In this document: in pieces, positions 7,414 to 16,364 of the stretch
Position numbering within the stretch: the stretch's first letter is position 1
Layout: every line of letters begins with the position of its first letter
Assembly (NCBI RefSeq): GCF_022655595.1
Contig: NZ_CP093379.1
Coordinates: 2,104,501-2,168,500, forward strand
DNA length: 64,000 bases
Source of the DNA: Ignatzschineria rhizosphaerae
GTDB lineage: Bacteria; Pseudomonadota; Gammaproteobacteria; Cardiobacteriales; Wohlfahrtiimonadaceae
Direction of reading: 5' to 3'
Notes under the pieces: model-generated
Database searches by the model: none
The model's input: only the letters and a program-made list of their open reading frames with translations
Told to the model about the DNA's origin: nothing
Position numbers and translations under genes: made by a program

Positions 7414-9546
7414 ATGAAATGGTTTTTACGTACCCTACTCAACTTCTTCTACAAAATTGAAGTAGAAATTGATGCAAAAAGCCAAGATCAACAAGGCATT
7501 ATTGTCTGTAATCACCAATCTTTTTTAGATGGTGTATTACTAGGACTTTATCTGCCTCAGCAACCGCTTTTTGTAATTGATAGACAAATTGCCGCAAGAT
7601 GGTACTTTAAATTCTTTCTACGCTTTGTACCCCATGTTACCGTGGATCCTCTTCACCCTATGGCGATGAAAACCATTTTACAAAAAGCACAAACGGGTCA
7701 AAGCATCGTCATCTTCCCTGAAGGAAGAATTACCTTAACTGGCAGCTTTATGAAGTTCTATGAAGGCGCTGCATTTATTGCCCATAAAACAAACCGCCCC
7801 CTAATTCCAGTCTTTATTGAAGGAGCGGATCAAACACACTTTAGCCGATTAAAAGGGATTGTAAAACAGCGTCTTTTCTCAAGCATCCGCATCATCATGC
7901 AAGCACCGGTCTACATTGATCTACCCGAAAAAAACTCCACGCCAAACTCTCGCCATTATCTCGCAAAATTTACTCAGGAATGTCTTATGAATACTCGTCT
8001 TGAAGTCTTTCAGCCCACCTCTTTGTTTGAGAGCATCGTCAATGCTCGCCGTGAATTTGGTAAAGAGACAGAATGTATTGAAGATATTACTCGAAAACCG
8101 CTGAGCTACCAAAAACTCATTGAAAGCTCCCTTGCCCTTTCTCGTGTTTTTACTCGTCACACTAAAGAGAGAGAGCGGGTTGGTCTGTTACTCCCTAATA
8201 CGAACGTTTCGGCCATTACCCTTTTAGCCCTTAACGCCATTAACCGCACCAGCGCCCTTTTAAACTATAGTGCCGGCATTGAAGGGATGGATGCGGCGAT
8301 CGTTGCAGCAAACATCCAAACAATCATTACCTCAAAACGCTTCCTAAAAGAGGGAAAACTCACCCATTTTCCTGAAAGCTTCCCACAAATACGTTGGATC
8401 TATTTAGAGGATCTAAGACCTCAAATCTCGCTTACCGATAAACTCTGGGTATTAATGGCCCGCCGTAACCCTATGAAGCATCTTCCTAAAGTGGAAGCTC
8501 AAGATGAGGCAATTATCCTCTTCACTTCAGGCTCCGAAGGAAAACCTAAAGGTGTTGTGCACACGAATGCTTCAATCTTAACAAATGTTGAGCAGCTCCA
8601 TACGGTGGCGGACTTTACAAAAAAAGATCGCTTTATGGTTGCACTTCCCCTATTTCACGCATTTGGTTTAACAGCAGGAATGTTTACAGCGATTTTATCA
8701 GGAGCTAAAGCATTCTTTTACCCATCACCGCTACACTATCGTGTGATTCCTGAGATGATCTATGAATTACAAGCAACCGTATTCTTTGGGACTTCAACCT
8801 TTTTACAAAACTACGCCCGTTACGCTAATCCTGTTGATTTCTCCACTCTTCGTTATGTTGTTGCCGGTGCTGAAAAACTCAGTGATACTGTTAAGCAAAC
8901 ATGGCAGGAAAAATTTGGCATTAGAATCCTAGAAGGTTATGGCGCTACAGAATGCGCACCTGTCATCTCTATCAATGTTCCTATGGATTATAAAGAAAAT
9001 ACCTTAGGGAAATTATTACCAGGAATTGAATCTAAGCTAATGCCGGTAGAAGGCATCGATAAAGGTGGCCGCTTAATGATTCGCGGTGGTAATCTCATGA
9101 AAGGATACCTTCTTTACGATAATCCTGGCATTTTAGACAACAAGGAGATTGAAGAGAATGGTGGATGGTACGATACTGGCGATATTGTGGCCATTGATGA
9201 AGAGGGGTTTCTCTCAATTGAAGGACGCGCAAAACGCTTTGCAAAAATAGCCGGCGAGATGGTTGCACTTGAAACAGCTGAAAGAGTCTTTCGTGAATCT
9301 TACCCTGACTTTCAACATGCAGCAGTGACTCGTGAAGATCAGAATAAAGGGGAGGCTATTGTGGTTTATACCACTTGCAAGGAGACTGATCGCCGCACCT
9401 TAACACAAACGGCTCGCTCTTTAGGCATTCCAGAACTCGCTATTAGCCGAGATGTTCGCTATATCAGAGAACTTCCTCGCTTAGGATCAGGAAAAATTAA
9501 TTATCGAGAATTAACCGAAATGGCAAGCGGCAGCGATGCTTCTTAA
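7414..9546 (+). CDS. aas: Bifunctional acyltransferase / acyl-ACP synthetase Aas (2-acyl-GPE acyltransferase)
   Basis: Aas re-acylates lysophosphatidylethanolamine that has been flipped into the inner leaflet, using fatty acid activated on ACP. The 710-residue protein (E. coli 719) has an N-terminal PlsC-type acyltransferase with the H-x4-D motif at His34-Asp39 (NHQSFLD) and FPEGRIT. An adenylate-forming domain follows, with LFTSGSEGKPKG at about residue 370, GYGATECAP and WYDTGDIV. The start has GGAG upstream. It is followed by two copies of lplT, the lysophospholipid flippase that feeds it, as in the aas-lplT operon of enterobacteria. A TetR gene diverges upstream. Both catalytic halves look intact. 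Confidence 0.95.
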   Translation: MKWFLRTLLNFFYKIEVEIDAKSQDQQGIIVCNHQSFLDGVLLGLYLPQQPLFVIDRQIAARWYFKFFLRFVPHVTVDPLHPMAMKTILQKAQTGQSIVIFPEGRITLTGSFMKFYEGAAFIAHKTNRPLIPVFIEGADQTHFSRLKGIVKQRLFSSIRIIMQAPVYIDLPEKNSTPNSRHYLAKFTQECLMNTRLEVFQPTSLFESIVNARREFGKETECIEDITRKPLSYQKLIESSLALSRVFTRHTKERERVGLLLPNTNVSAITLLALNAINRTSALLNYSAGIEGMDAAIVAANIQTIITSKRFLKEGKLTHFPESFPQIRWIYLEDLRPQISLTDKLWVLMARRNPMKHLPKVEAQDEAIILFTSGSEGKPKGVVHTNASILTNVEQLHTVADFTKKDRFMVALPLFHAFGLTAGMFTAILSGAKAFFYPSPLHYRVIPEMIYELQATVFFGTSTFLQNYARYANPVDFSTLRYVVAGAEKLSDTVKQTWQEKFGIRILEGYGATECAPVISINVPMDYKENTLGKLLPGIESKLMPVEGIDKGGRLMIRGGNLMKGYLLYDNPGILDNKEIEENGGWYDTGDIVAIDEEGFLSIEGRAKRFAKIAGEMVALETAERVFRESYPDFQHAAVTREDQNKGEAIVVYTTCKETDRRTLTQTARSLGIPELAISRDVRYIRELPRLGSGKINYRELTEMASGSDAS

Positions 9547-9556
9547 ACCAAACTAA

Positions 9557-9610
9557 TAGAGGGGCTAATAAGGAGTAATAATTGTAATATCAATACCTCT
9601 TAGCCCTCTC
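9557..9610 (+). other. Imperfect hairpin between aas and lplT
   Basis: AGAGGGGCTAATAAGG and CCTCTTAGCCCTCT form a long imperfect inverted repeat right after the aas stop. No T-tract follows, so it is not a clear intrinsic terminator. It may protect the aas mRNA end or reduce read-through into lplT. Confidence 0.35.
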
Positions 9611-9706
9611 CTTGATATATTACGCTATCTTATTGCATCACCTTTTAAGATCAATGCCAAGATTATTAAATGGTAAGAAGATTAAAAGGACTCTAGGAGC
9701 TTCATT

Positions 9707-10927
9707 ATGAATGCCAAACCCTCAGCGCTACCTAACATCAAAACTAAAGAAAAACTCTTTAATCGTGGCATCCTGACAGTGCTAAATGCACAATTCTTCT
9801 CTGCATTTGCAGATAATGCGCTCTTTTTTGCGCTGATGGAGATCATCAGCCAAGGAAGCTTTGGGAAAGAGGGAACCTATATTCTTCAGGGAACTTTTGC
9901 CCTTTTTTATATTCTCTTAGCCCCCTTTGTCGGCCATGTTGCTGACAACCTCTCAAAAGGGCAAGTATTGCTCATCGGGAATGGGATTAAAATTATTGGG
10001 ATCTCGCTTCTTTTTGCCGGCATTAATCCTTTTGTCTGTTATGCCATTGTCGGACTTGGGGCGGCTGTTTACTCACCGGCAAAATTTGGTATTTTAAGTG
10101 AACTTGTCTCTAATAATCTCCTTATCAAGGCCAATGGCTTAATCGAAGGCTCAACAATCGTCGCTATTTTATTAGGCTCCGCACTTGGGGGGATTCTTGC
10201 CGAAAGTAATGTGACTTATGCCATTTTATTAGCTTTTAGCGCCTTCTTCTTGGCTTTAATCTTCAACCTCTTTATTCCCAAACTTAGCCCAAAGCGCAAA
10301 GATGGATTTAAACTTGGGATGATCTCCAAGAAATTTATAATCGTCCTTCGCCGTCTATTAATGGATAAAAAGGCACGCTTTGCCATTTTAGGAACGAGCC
10401 TCTTTTGGTGCGGCGTTGCGGTATTAAAACTGCTGCTTAATGATTGGGTACGTGATGTCTTAGGTGAAGGGACTGAAAAAGTTTCAGAACTTAGCCTTAT
10501 CGTGGGTGTTGGAGTAATTTTAGGATCCGCCATTGCGGCAATAACGATCACTCAAAAAAATATTAAGCTCAGCCTTTGGGCGGGTATTGGGATGAGCATT
10601 TCCGTTATTCTCTTTCTTACCCAAGAGAACCTCTACCTTGCTTATACTGCCCTTCTTTGTGTAGGCGTCTGTGGAGGAATCTTCTTAATCCCCCTTAACG
10701 CACTACTACAAGAGCGTGGCGGAAAACTTAAAAGTACAGGAACAGCAATTGCCATTCAAAACCTCTTTGAAAATAGCTTTATGATGATTGCGCTACTAAT
10801 CTTTGGCGGATTATCAGCACTCACCACTATTCATATCGGTTATCTCATGGCGATTTTCGCCGGATTATTCTCCCTCTTAGTGTTAGCCCTTTTTATCCAT
10901 ATCCGTATTCGAAATGTCTTTGCCTAA
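9707..10927 (+). CDS. lplT: Lysophospholipid transporter LplT (copy 1)
   Basis: LplT is an MFS flippase that moves lysophosphatidylethanolamine from the outer to the inner leaflet of the inner membrane, where Aas re-acylates it. The 406-residue protein has about 12 hydrophobic segments and the family signatures AQFFSAFADNALFF (Asp36, equivalent to Asp30 of E. coli LplT by my alignment), YSPAKFGILSELV, IPLNALLQERG and IQNLFENS. AGGAG precedes the start. It lies 160 bases after aas and is followed by a second, diverged copy. This copy keeps all signature residues and is the likely functional partner of Aas. Confidence 0.93.
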   Translation: MNAKPSALPNIKTKEKLFNRGILTVLNAQFFSAFADNALFFALMEIISQGSFGKEGTYILQGTFALFYILLAPFVGHVADNLSKGQVLLIGNGIKIIGISLLFAGINPFVCYAIVGLGAAVYSPAKFGILSELVSNNLLIKANGLIEGSTIVAILLGSALGGILAESNVTYAILLAFSAFFLALIFNLFIPKLSPKRKDGFKLGMISKKFIIVLRRLLMDKKARFAILGTSLFWCGVAVLKLLLNDWVRDVLGEGTEKVSELSLIVGVGVILGSAIAAITITQKNIKLSLWAGIGMSISVILFLTQENLYLAYTALLCVGVCGGIFLIPLNALLQERGGKLKSTGTAIAIQNLFENSFMMIALLIFGGLSALTTIHIGYLMAIFAGLFSLLVLALFIHIRIRNVFA

Positions 10928-11104
10928 CATTGAATGATAGAGAATTATAAGTCATGAGCCTATGATATTAATCATATTAGGGTATTTCCCATTCCTTCTT
11001 TATGGAGTTATTTGAGATCCCTGAGTAAAAATTGCGCTATATTGTTGAGTATATTTAAAAGAATATAACTTCCCTATAAAAGGACTTATAGGAAATATTT
11101 CAAT

Positions 11105-12334
11105 ATGAATAAAAACGTTCCTAAATCCCCTATTCCTGTCACCAAAACCAACAAGAAGCTATTTAATCGGGGCATTACGACGGTTCTAAAGGCGCAGTTC
11201 TTCTCCGCATTTGCGGTTAATGTTCTCTTTTTTGCATTCATGGAGATTATCCATCGAGAGAACTTTGGCAAAGAAGCGACATATATTCTTCAAGGAACCT
11301 ATGTGCTTTTTTATATTTTCCTTGCCCCGCTTGTAGGTCATCTTGCAGATAACCTCTCAAAGGGATATGTGCTGTTTATAGGTAATAGCATTAAAATAAT
11401 CGGTCTAGCTCTTTTATTTGCAGGCGTAAACCCTTTTATCTGCTATGCCATTGTCGGTCTTGGTGCCTCAGTGTATTCTCCCGCTAAATTTGGAATACTT
11501 AGCGAACTTGTCTCAAATAAACTGCTCATTAAAGCCAATGGTCTTATTGAAGCTGCAACCATCATTGCTATTTTACTAGGATCTGCAATAGGCGGTATCG
11601 TTGCCGAAATTAATGTTTTCTATGCCATTACTCTCGCTTTTGCATCATTCTTAATTGCGCTTATCTTTAATCTTTTCATTCCTAAAATCCCCCCAAAACA
11701 TCAAGATAAATTGAACTTGGGAATAATTTTAAAAAAATTCACGATTGTTTTACGCCGGCTATTAACAGATAAAAAAGCTCGCTTTGCTATTTTTGGCACG
11801 AGTCTTTTTTGGGGAGCGATGATTGTTTTAAAATTATTAATCAACGATTGGGTTAGGGAAGTTTTAGGCGAAGGCATTGAAAAAGTTTCTCAACTCACTC
11901 TCATTGTGGGTATTGGCATTATTCTTGGCTCTGTGCTTGCTGCAATAACCATCACCCAAAGGAATATTCAGCTCAGTTTATGGGCAGGAATTGGCATGAG
12001 TATTTCCATTATTCTTTTTATCATCCAAGACAATCTCTGTTTTGCTTATATTCCCCTACTGTTTATAGGAATTTTTGGCGGAATTTTTCTTGTCCCACTC
12101 AATGCTTTGCTTCAAGAACGTGGCAACAAATTTAAAAATACAGGCACTGCGATTGCTATTCAATACCTCTTTGAACACTGCTTTATAGCGCTTGTTATCA
12201 TTATTTTTGGAGCTCTATCTGCCTTTACTAGCATTCATATTACGTATCTCATGACGATCTTTGCGGGATTATTCTTTATTTTAATCCTTACACTATTTGT
12301 CTATATCCATACTCAAAAGCTATTCATAAAATAA
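11105..12334 (+). CDS. Second LplT-like MFS transporter (tandem duplicate of lplT)
   Basis: The 409-residue protein is collinear with the upstream LplT over its whole length (KLFNRGI-TVL-AQFFSAFA, YSPAKFGILSELVSN, LNALLQERG), so it is a tandem duplicate. It has diverged exactly in the signatures: the conserved Asp of FADN is Val38 (AFAVNV), and IQNLFENS has become IQYLFEHC. Its codon use also looks more A+T-rich than copy 1. It has its own AGGA ribosome site, a 177-base gap from copy 1 and a strong terminator. Either the substrate or coupling has changed, or function is decaying. The frame is fully open, which argues for selection. Confidence 0.85.
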   Translation: MNKNVPKSPIPVTKTNKKLFNRGITTVLKAQFFSAFAVNVLFFAFMEIIHRENFGKEATYILQGTYVLFYIFLAPLVGHLADNLSKGYVLFIGNSIKIIGLALLFAGVNPFICYAIVGLGASVYSPAKFGILSELVSNKLLIKANGLIEAATIIAILLGSAIGGIVAEINVFYAITLAFASFLIALIFNLFIPKIPPKHQDKLNLGIILKKFTIVLRRLLTDKKARFAIFGTSLFWGAMIVLKLLINDWVREVLGEGIEKVSQLTLIVGIGIILGSVLAAITITQRNIQLSLWAGIGMSISIILFIIQDNLCFAYIPLLFIGIFGGIFLVPLNALLQERGNKFKNTGTAIAIQYLFEHCFIALVIIIFGALSAFTSIHITYLMTIFAGLFFILILTLFVYIHTQKLFIK

Positions 12335-12373
12335 CAAAGTTCCCATAATGGCTAATTAATAGCCACAAATAGA

Positions 12374-12397
12374 AGAGCCTGCATTTTAGCAGGCTCT
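12374..12397 (+). terminator. Rho-independent terminator after the second lplT copy
   Basis: A 9-bp perfect stem AGAGCCTGC / GCAGGCTCT with a 6-nt loop is followed by TTACACTTTT. It ends the aas-lplT-lplT2 unit. Confidence 0.85.
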
Positions 12398-12492
12398 TTA
12401 CACTTTTCCCATGTTACACATTTCTTATCACAAAACTTATCCACAACAATTGGGGATTACTTTTGATAAGTAGTGAAAACTTATAAATAGGA

Positions 12493-12647
12493 CATCTTCG
12501 GTTTAAAAGAGACTGAGTCAGATTGCCGGCACATCGATTATGAGAAGCACAAGAATCGTTCTATCCGGCAACGTGCAAGTTAGTTGGATACAGACTCTAC
12601 ATCCTTAATACTTTTAAAATAGTGTTTCTTAAACCGAATCGACTATA
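12493..12647 (+). repeat. Dispersed Correia-like element, copy A
   Basis: This is a member of the family described at 46758-46918. It has the left end CGGTTTAAAAGAGACTGAG (outer TATAGT part lost), the core ATTGCCGGCACATCGATTATG and the right end TTTCTTAAACCGAATCGACTATA. It lies between the convergent ends of lplT2 and pepT, and fills most of that 351-base gap together with the terminator at 12374. Confidence 0.8.
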
Positions 12648-12685
12648 AATCAAAAGCCTTTCTTAATCCTATGTCACTATCTTTC

Positions 12686-13921
12686 TTACTTTTGATGTTG
12701 GCTTACAAGCTCCACAATCTTTTTCGTTACATTAAAGCTCTTTTCAAAAGCTGAGATCGGTAAAAACTCAAAACGAGAATGGAAGTTTAAAGCCCCTGTA
12801 AAATAGTTAGGAGTGAAAATCCCTCTAGTTGAGAGCGCTGAACCATCTGTTCCACCACGCATTGGAATCACATTTGGCTCAATGGCTAACGCCTTAAATG
12901 ATGCAAAAAGAAGATCTAATGCGGTTTTATCTTCCCCCATTGAATCGATAATATTGCTATAGACATCGGTGATTTCACACTCGATTTTCGCTCGTGGATG
13001 ACGTGCGGCAATCATCGCTACTGCTTCATGGACAAAAGCCTTGCGCGCTTCATAGCTCTTTTTATCAAAATCACGAATATTGATATTCATGATTGCATCA
13101 TTAGGCGTGCCATTAATTGCCGTTACCCAGAAATAGCCATCACGGCCTTCTGTATGCTCTGGCGTATCAAGACGATCAAAGCAGCCCATTAAATCATGGG
13201 CAATACGAAGAGGATTCACTAAGACACCCTTTGCTGACATCGGATGTGCGGTCACCCCTTCAATCTTAATTTTGACAGATCCAGCGTTAAAGGTTTCATA
13301 AACCACTTCCCCCTCTTCGCAGCAATCAATCGTGTAAGCAAAATCTACTTTAAAACGATCTAAGTCCATCACTTTAGCGCCGCGAAGACCAATCTCTTCA
13401 TCTGGCACAAATGCCACATAAAGATCGCCACAATTTGCATTACTATCAGCAAGCTGCTTTACAAGCTCCATCACGCAAGTAACAGCCGCTTTATTATCAG
13501 CGCCTAACACACTAGTGCCATCACTAAAGATAATCTCTTCACCAATGTAACGCTCTGCTTCTGGGTGCTCATGACGTTTAAACCAGATATCTTCTTCACT
13601 ATTTAAGCAAAGATCTTCTCCTTCATAACGTAGAACTTGCGGCTTAATATTAGGAGAAAGTCCCACATCAACCGTATCTACATGTGTAATAAAACCAATC
13701 GTTGGCACATTTTTAATTGTCCCTCTACGAAATGCCGTTAAAACACCATGTTCATCAATATGAACTTCTTCTAAACCATAGCTTTCTAACTCTTTTGCTA
13801 AGGCTTTCACCATATTCCACTGGCTTGGCGTAGAAGGAACCGTTGTTCCTGAAGCGCAGCTTTGGCTCTCTATTGCTAAATATCTAAAAAAGCGTTCTGT
13901 TAATGTTTGTCCTAATGACAT
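12686..13921 (-). CDS. pepT: Peptidase T (tripeptide aminopeptidase)
   Basis: PepT is a cytoplasmic di-zinc M20 aminopeptidase that removes the N-terminal residue of tripeptides. The 411-residue protein has normal length. Metal ligands visible are His80 and Asp82 (HVDTVD), Asp142 (LGADNKAA), the catalytic Glu175 with Glu176 (VPDEEIGLRG), Asp199 and a C-terminal His in ALNFHSRFE (about residue 381). It lies 75 bases downstream of the AbgT-type transporter on the same strand. A small GGGGAG/CTCCC hairpin sits next to its ribosome site. The pairing suggests peptide or aminobenzoyl-glutamate scavenging, which is inference. Confidence 0.95.
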   Translation of the reverse strand: MSLGQTLTERFFRYLAIESQSCASGTTVPSTPSQWNMVKALAKELESYGLEEVHIDEHGVLTAFRRGTIKNVPTIGFITHVDTVDVGLSPNIKPQVLRYEGEDLCLNSEEDIWFKRHEHPEAERYIGEEIIFSDGTSVLGADNKAAVTCVMELVKQLADSNANCGDLYVAFVPDEEIGLRGAKVMDLDRFKVDFAYTIDCCEEGEVVYETFNAGSVKIKIEGVTAHPMSAKGVLVNPLRIAHDLMGCFDRLDTPEHTEGRDGYFWVTAINGTPNDAIMNINIRDFDKKSYEARKAFVHEAVAMIAARHPRAKIECEITDVYSNIIDSMGEDKTALDLLFASFKALAIEPNVIPMRGGTDGSALSTRGIFTPNYFTGALNFHSRFEFLPISAFEKSFNVTKKIVELVSQHQK

Positions 13922-13996
13922 AAAAATCTCCTTTGAGAAGGGGAGTTTTCTCCCTTTCTATGTTGATCTATCGATGACTGAAATCGCTATTTTCCA

Positions 13997-15577
13997 TTAA
14001 GGCGCGCCAGCACCTATTACAGGAATAGTGTAAGTACTTTCAAATCCTAATGGAATATTCAGCCACCAAAATGCATATAGCGTGAGCGTTAACACGATAA
14101 AGAGCCCTGCGGTATAAGGGATCATCATTGAGCAAAGTGTCCCTACGCCTGCTTTAGTATAATATCTTGCGCAGTACATGATAATCAGCGGATAAAATGG
14201 GAACATCGGTGTTGCGACGTTCACCGCTGAATCACTGATTCTAAATGCCGCTTGTGTTAATTCAGGAGAGATACCAACTGCCATCAGCATCGGCACCAAT
14301 ACCGGCGCCATAATCGCCCATTTAGAAGTCGCTGAGGTAATTAAAATATTCACAACGCCCACCAAAGCAATCACAAGGAAGATCGTTAATTCTGCAGGGA
14401 ACTTCATTGTGGTTAACATATCCGCACCGGCAAGCGCGATCAGTTTACCGATATTAGAGACATTAAAGGAATACAAAAATTGTGCAGCAAAAAAGGCAAA
14501 TACAATAAAAGGAATCAAAGACTTAATAATATCTTCCATCGCTTTTACCACATCATTACTGGATGTAAATGACTTTGTCATAAACCCAAAAATAATGCCG
14601 GGAACGGCAAAGAAGATAAAAATTAACGGAACAATCATCTGCATAATGCCGGCATCTGAGCTTGTCATGCTGCCATCTGGCGCACGTAGAGGTGAGCTCT
14701 CAGGGATTAAAAGAACCGTAATTAAGACAATCATCGCCACAATAGATAAACCTGCCCATCTAAAGCCTTTTTTATCAAGCGCAGTGACTTCTGAAAGCTC
14801 TTTTGTCTCTTGTGATGAAATCTGGCTATCTAATGGGCAGTTTTTATTAAGCCAAGGTTCTACCACTTTCTCCGTAATAAACCAGCACATGAGAATCACC
14901 CCAAAGGTGCTACCAAAGCTTAAAAAGTAGTTCGCTAAAACGTTAACATCGTAGGTAGGGTTCACAATCCGCGCCGCATCTTGTGTAAAGCTTTGCATAA
15001 TCGGATCAATTTTTGAGGGTAAGAAACTGGCACTAAAGCCTCCAGCTAAACCTGCAAATGCCGTAGAAATCCCGGCAAGAGGATGGCGACCTTTAGCATA
15101 GAACATCAGAGCCGCAACCGGCATTAAGACAACGTAGGCAGAATCTGACACGATATGCGCGACAACCGCAACAAATGCCACTGTTGGTGTTAAAAAGCGA
15201 GGAGAAATAAAACTTAATAATTTCTTAAGTGACGTATTAATAAAGCCGCTTTTTTCCGCAATGCCGATACCAAGTGTTGCCACAATCGTAATGCCAAGTG
15301 GTGGGAAACTCATAAAGTTTTTCACCGTAGAGATAATAAAAGTGACGATCCGATCGTAAGTAAAAAGATTTAAGACCTCAATCTTTTGCGGTGCTTGCCC
15401 TTCCACATGGGAAGGCAAGTAATAATCAAAATCAATAAATGAGAGTAAAAATGAGAGGATCCAACAGATCACTAATGCATAAATAAAGAGCATTGTGACG
15501 CTTGGCATCGTATTTCCGAAACGCTCTACGGCGTTTAAGAAACCTTTTTTCTTAATAGGTGCAGCATCAGTTGCCAT
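13997..15577 (-). CDS. AbgT-family transporter (p-aminobenzoyl-glutamate / antimetabolite)
   Basis: This 526-residue membrane protein belongs to the AbgT family, whose members import p-aminobenzoyl-glutamate or export sulfonamide-like antimetabolites. It has the family regions NTMPSVTMLFIYAL near the N terminus, VSDSAYVVLMPVAALMF, and the C-terminal SATSKWAIMAPVLVPM and RISDSAVNVATPMFPFYPL. The frame is open for 34 further codons upstream, but the start at 15577 (MATDAAPIKKKG) has AAGGA at proper distance and fits the family N terminus. pepT follows. folP, the target of sulfonamides, lies elsewhere in the window, which gives no clue to direction of transport. Confidence 0.88.
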   Translation of the reverse strand: MATDAAPIKKKGFLNAVERFGNTMPSVTMLFIYALVICWILSFLLSFIDFDYYLPSHVEGQAPQKIEVLNLFTYDRIVTFIISTVKNFMSFPPLGITIVATLGIGIAEKSGFINTSLKKLLSFISPRFLTPTVAFVAVVAHIVSDSAYVVLMPVAALMFYAKGRHPLAGISTAFAGLAGGFSASFLPSKIDPIMQSFTQDAARIVNPTYDVNVLANYFLSFGSTFGVILMCWFITEKVVEPWLNKNCPLDSQISSQETKELSEVTALDKKGFRWAGLSIVAMIVLITVLLIPESSPLRAPDGSMTSSDAGIMQMIVPLIFIFFAVPGIIFGFMTKSFTSSNDVVKAMEDIIKSLIPFIVFAFFAAQFLYSFNVSNIGKLIALAGADMLTTMKFPAELTIFLVIALVGVVNILITSATSKWAIMAPVLVPMLMAVGISPELTQAAFRISDSAVNVATPMFPFYPLIIMYCARYYTKAGVGTLCSMMIPYTAGLFIVLTLTLYAFWWLNIPLGFESTYTIPVIGAGAP

Positions 15578-15960
15578 AAAACAATCCTTATTATTGTGAC
15601 AATTTTTAAACACAGAGCTCATGACAATAATATAGAAATGAGCTTTTGCAAAATGGTTTCTCACACCTTGAGAAATCAATAAGCAACATCTGTAACAGAT
15701 CTCTAAACTATCGAAAAATACTGATAAAACAATTAAATAGTAATATTTATAAAAAATATTGATTGTATATATTTTCTATCAAACTTTGATATTTCCCCCG
15801 CAAAAATCCCCTTTCAAACACTTTTATCAGCGACTAATTCTCCTTAAAAAGACGTGGCTGAAATGAGAATTTTTATAATATAAAAAAAATTTACAGCCAA
15901 AAATATTTGCCAATTGAAAATTTTTACGTAACAATGCGCTCAACAAATTATTTTGGGTTA
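15578..15960. other. Non-coding gap upstream of the AbgT-type gene
   Basis: This very A+T-rich stretch between the divergent transporter and the mgtE leader shows no credible gene, RNA or repeat-family copy. It should hold the promoter of the AbgT-type gene and that of the mgtE leader transcript. No unambiguous -35/-10 pair stands out. Confidence 0.4.
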
Positions 15961-15974
15961 GCAATGATTGCTAA

Positions 15975-16134
15975 CTATCCTCGTTAGGTGAGGCTCCTAT
16001 ATGGAGATAAGCTACTGCCCAGAAACGTCGAGAGACACCAACGGGTCAGCAGAAACTGTCGAGCTAAGGCGGTATCTAATGTAGCCGGGATCATCCCCAT
16101 GCCATATAGTGCTAAAACTTTACGAAAGAGGAGA
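15975..16134 (+). ncRNA. M-box (ykoK-type) Mg2+ riboswitch aptamer in the mgtE leader
   Basis: The sequence carries the nearly invariant M-box core: CTCGTTAGGTGAGGCTCCT at 15980-15998, then ATGGAGATAAGCTACTGCCC, GTCGAGAGACACCAACGGGT, TCTAATGTAGCCGGGATC and finally CCATGCCATATAGTGCTAAA with TACGAAAGAGG closing the outer stem on the initial CCTCGT. The order and spacing are those of the known Mg2+-sensing aptamer. A terminator at 16176 and the mgtE gene at 16365 follow, the classic target. At high Mg2+ the folded aptamer is expected to favour the terminator and lower mgtE expression. The family is best known from Firmicutes and Actinobacteria. Confidence 0.93.
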
Positions 16135-16175
16135 GATCAACGTGATCGTGTACGTTTTTGTGCGCGTTTGCAAAA

Positions 16176-16214
16176 AACACCCTCCTCACACTTTTGTGGT
16201 TGGGTGTTTTTTTT
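16176..16214 (+). terminator. Expression-platform terminator of the M-box riboswitch
   Basis: AACACCC pairs with GGGTGTT, with an inner CAC/GTG pairing, followed by a run of eight Ts. It lies 42 bases after the aptamer and 150 bases before the mgtE start, as expected for Mg2+-dependent transcription termination. Confidence 0.88.
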
Positions 16215-16364
16215 GATCTTAAAATAGACTGATCATCTATAAGCTCTTTAGAGTGGATACCAGCGTCGGCTGCCGCGCACTGCCGCGCTTAACAAAATAT
16301 ATCGAAGACAGCAATCAAATTACTGTCGTTTTATGCAAATAAAAGATACGGAGTTAAGCAAAAA

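Noticed and set aside
9557-9610. Terminator between aas and lplT
   Set aside because: The hairpin is imperfect and not followed by Ts, and the genes are functionally linked, so I list it only as a hairpin.
13936-13957. Terminator between the AbgT-type gene and pepT
   Set aside because: GGGGAGttttCTCCC is a small hairpin that runs into the pepT ribosome site and has no T-tract on the minus strand.
15988-16227. A 79-codon open frame over the mgtE leader
   Set aside because: It coincides with the M-box aptamer and its terminator, and the translation (rich in Arg) has no recognisable protein signal.
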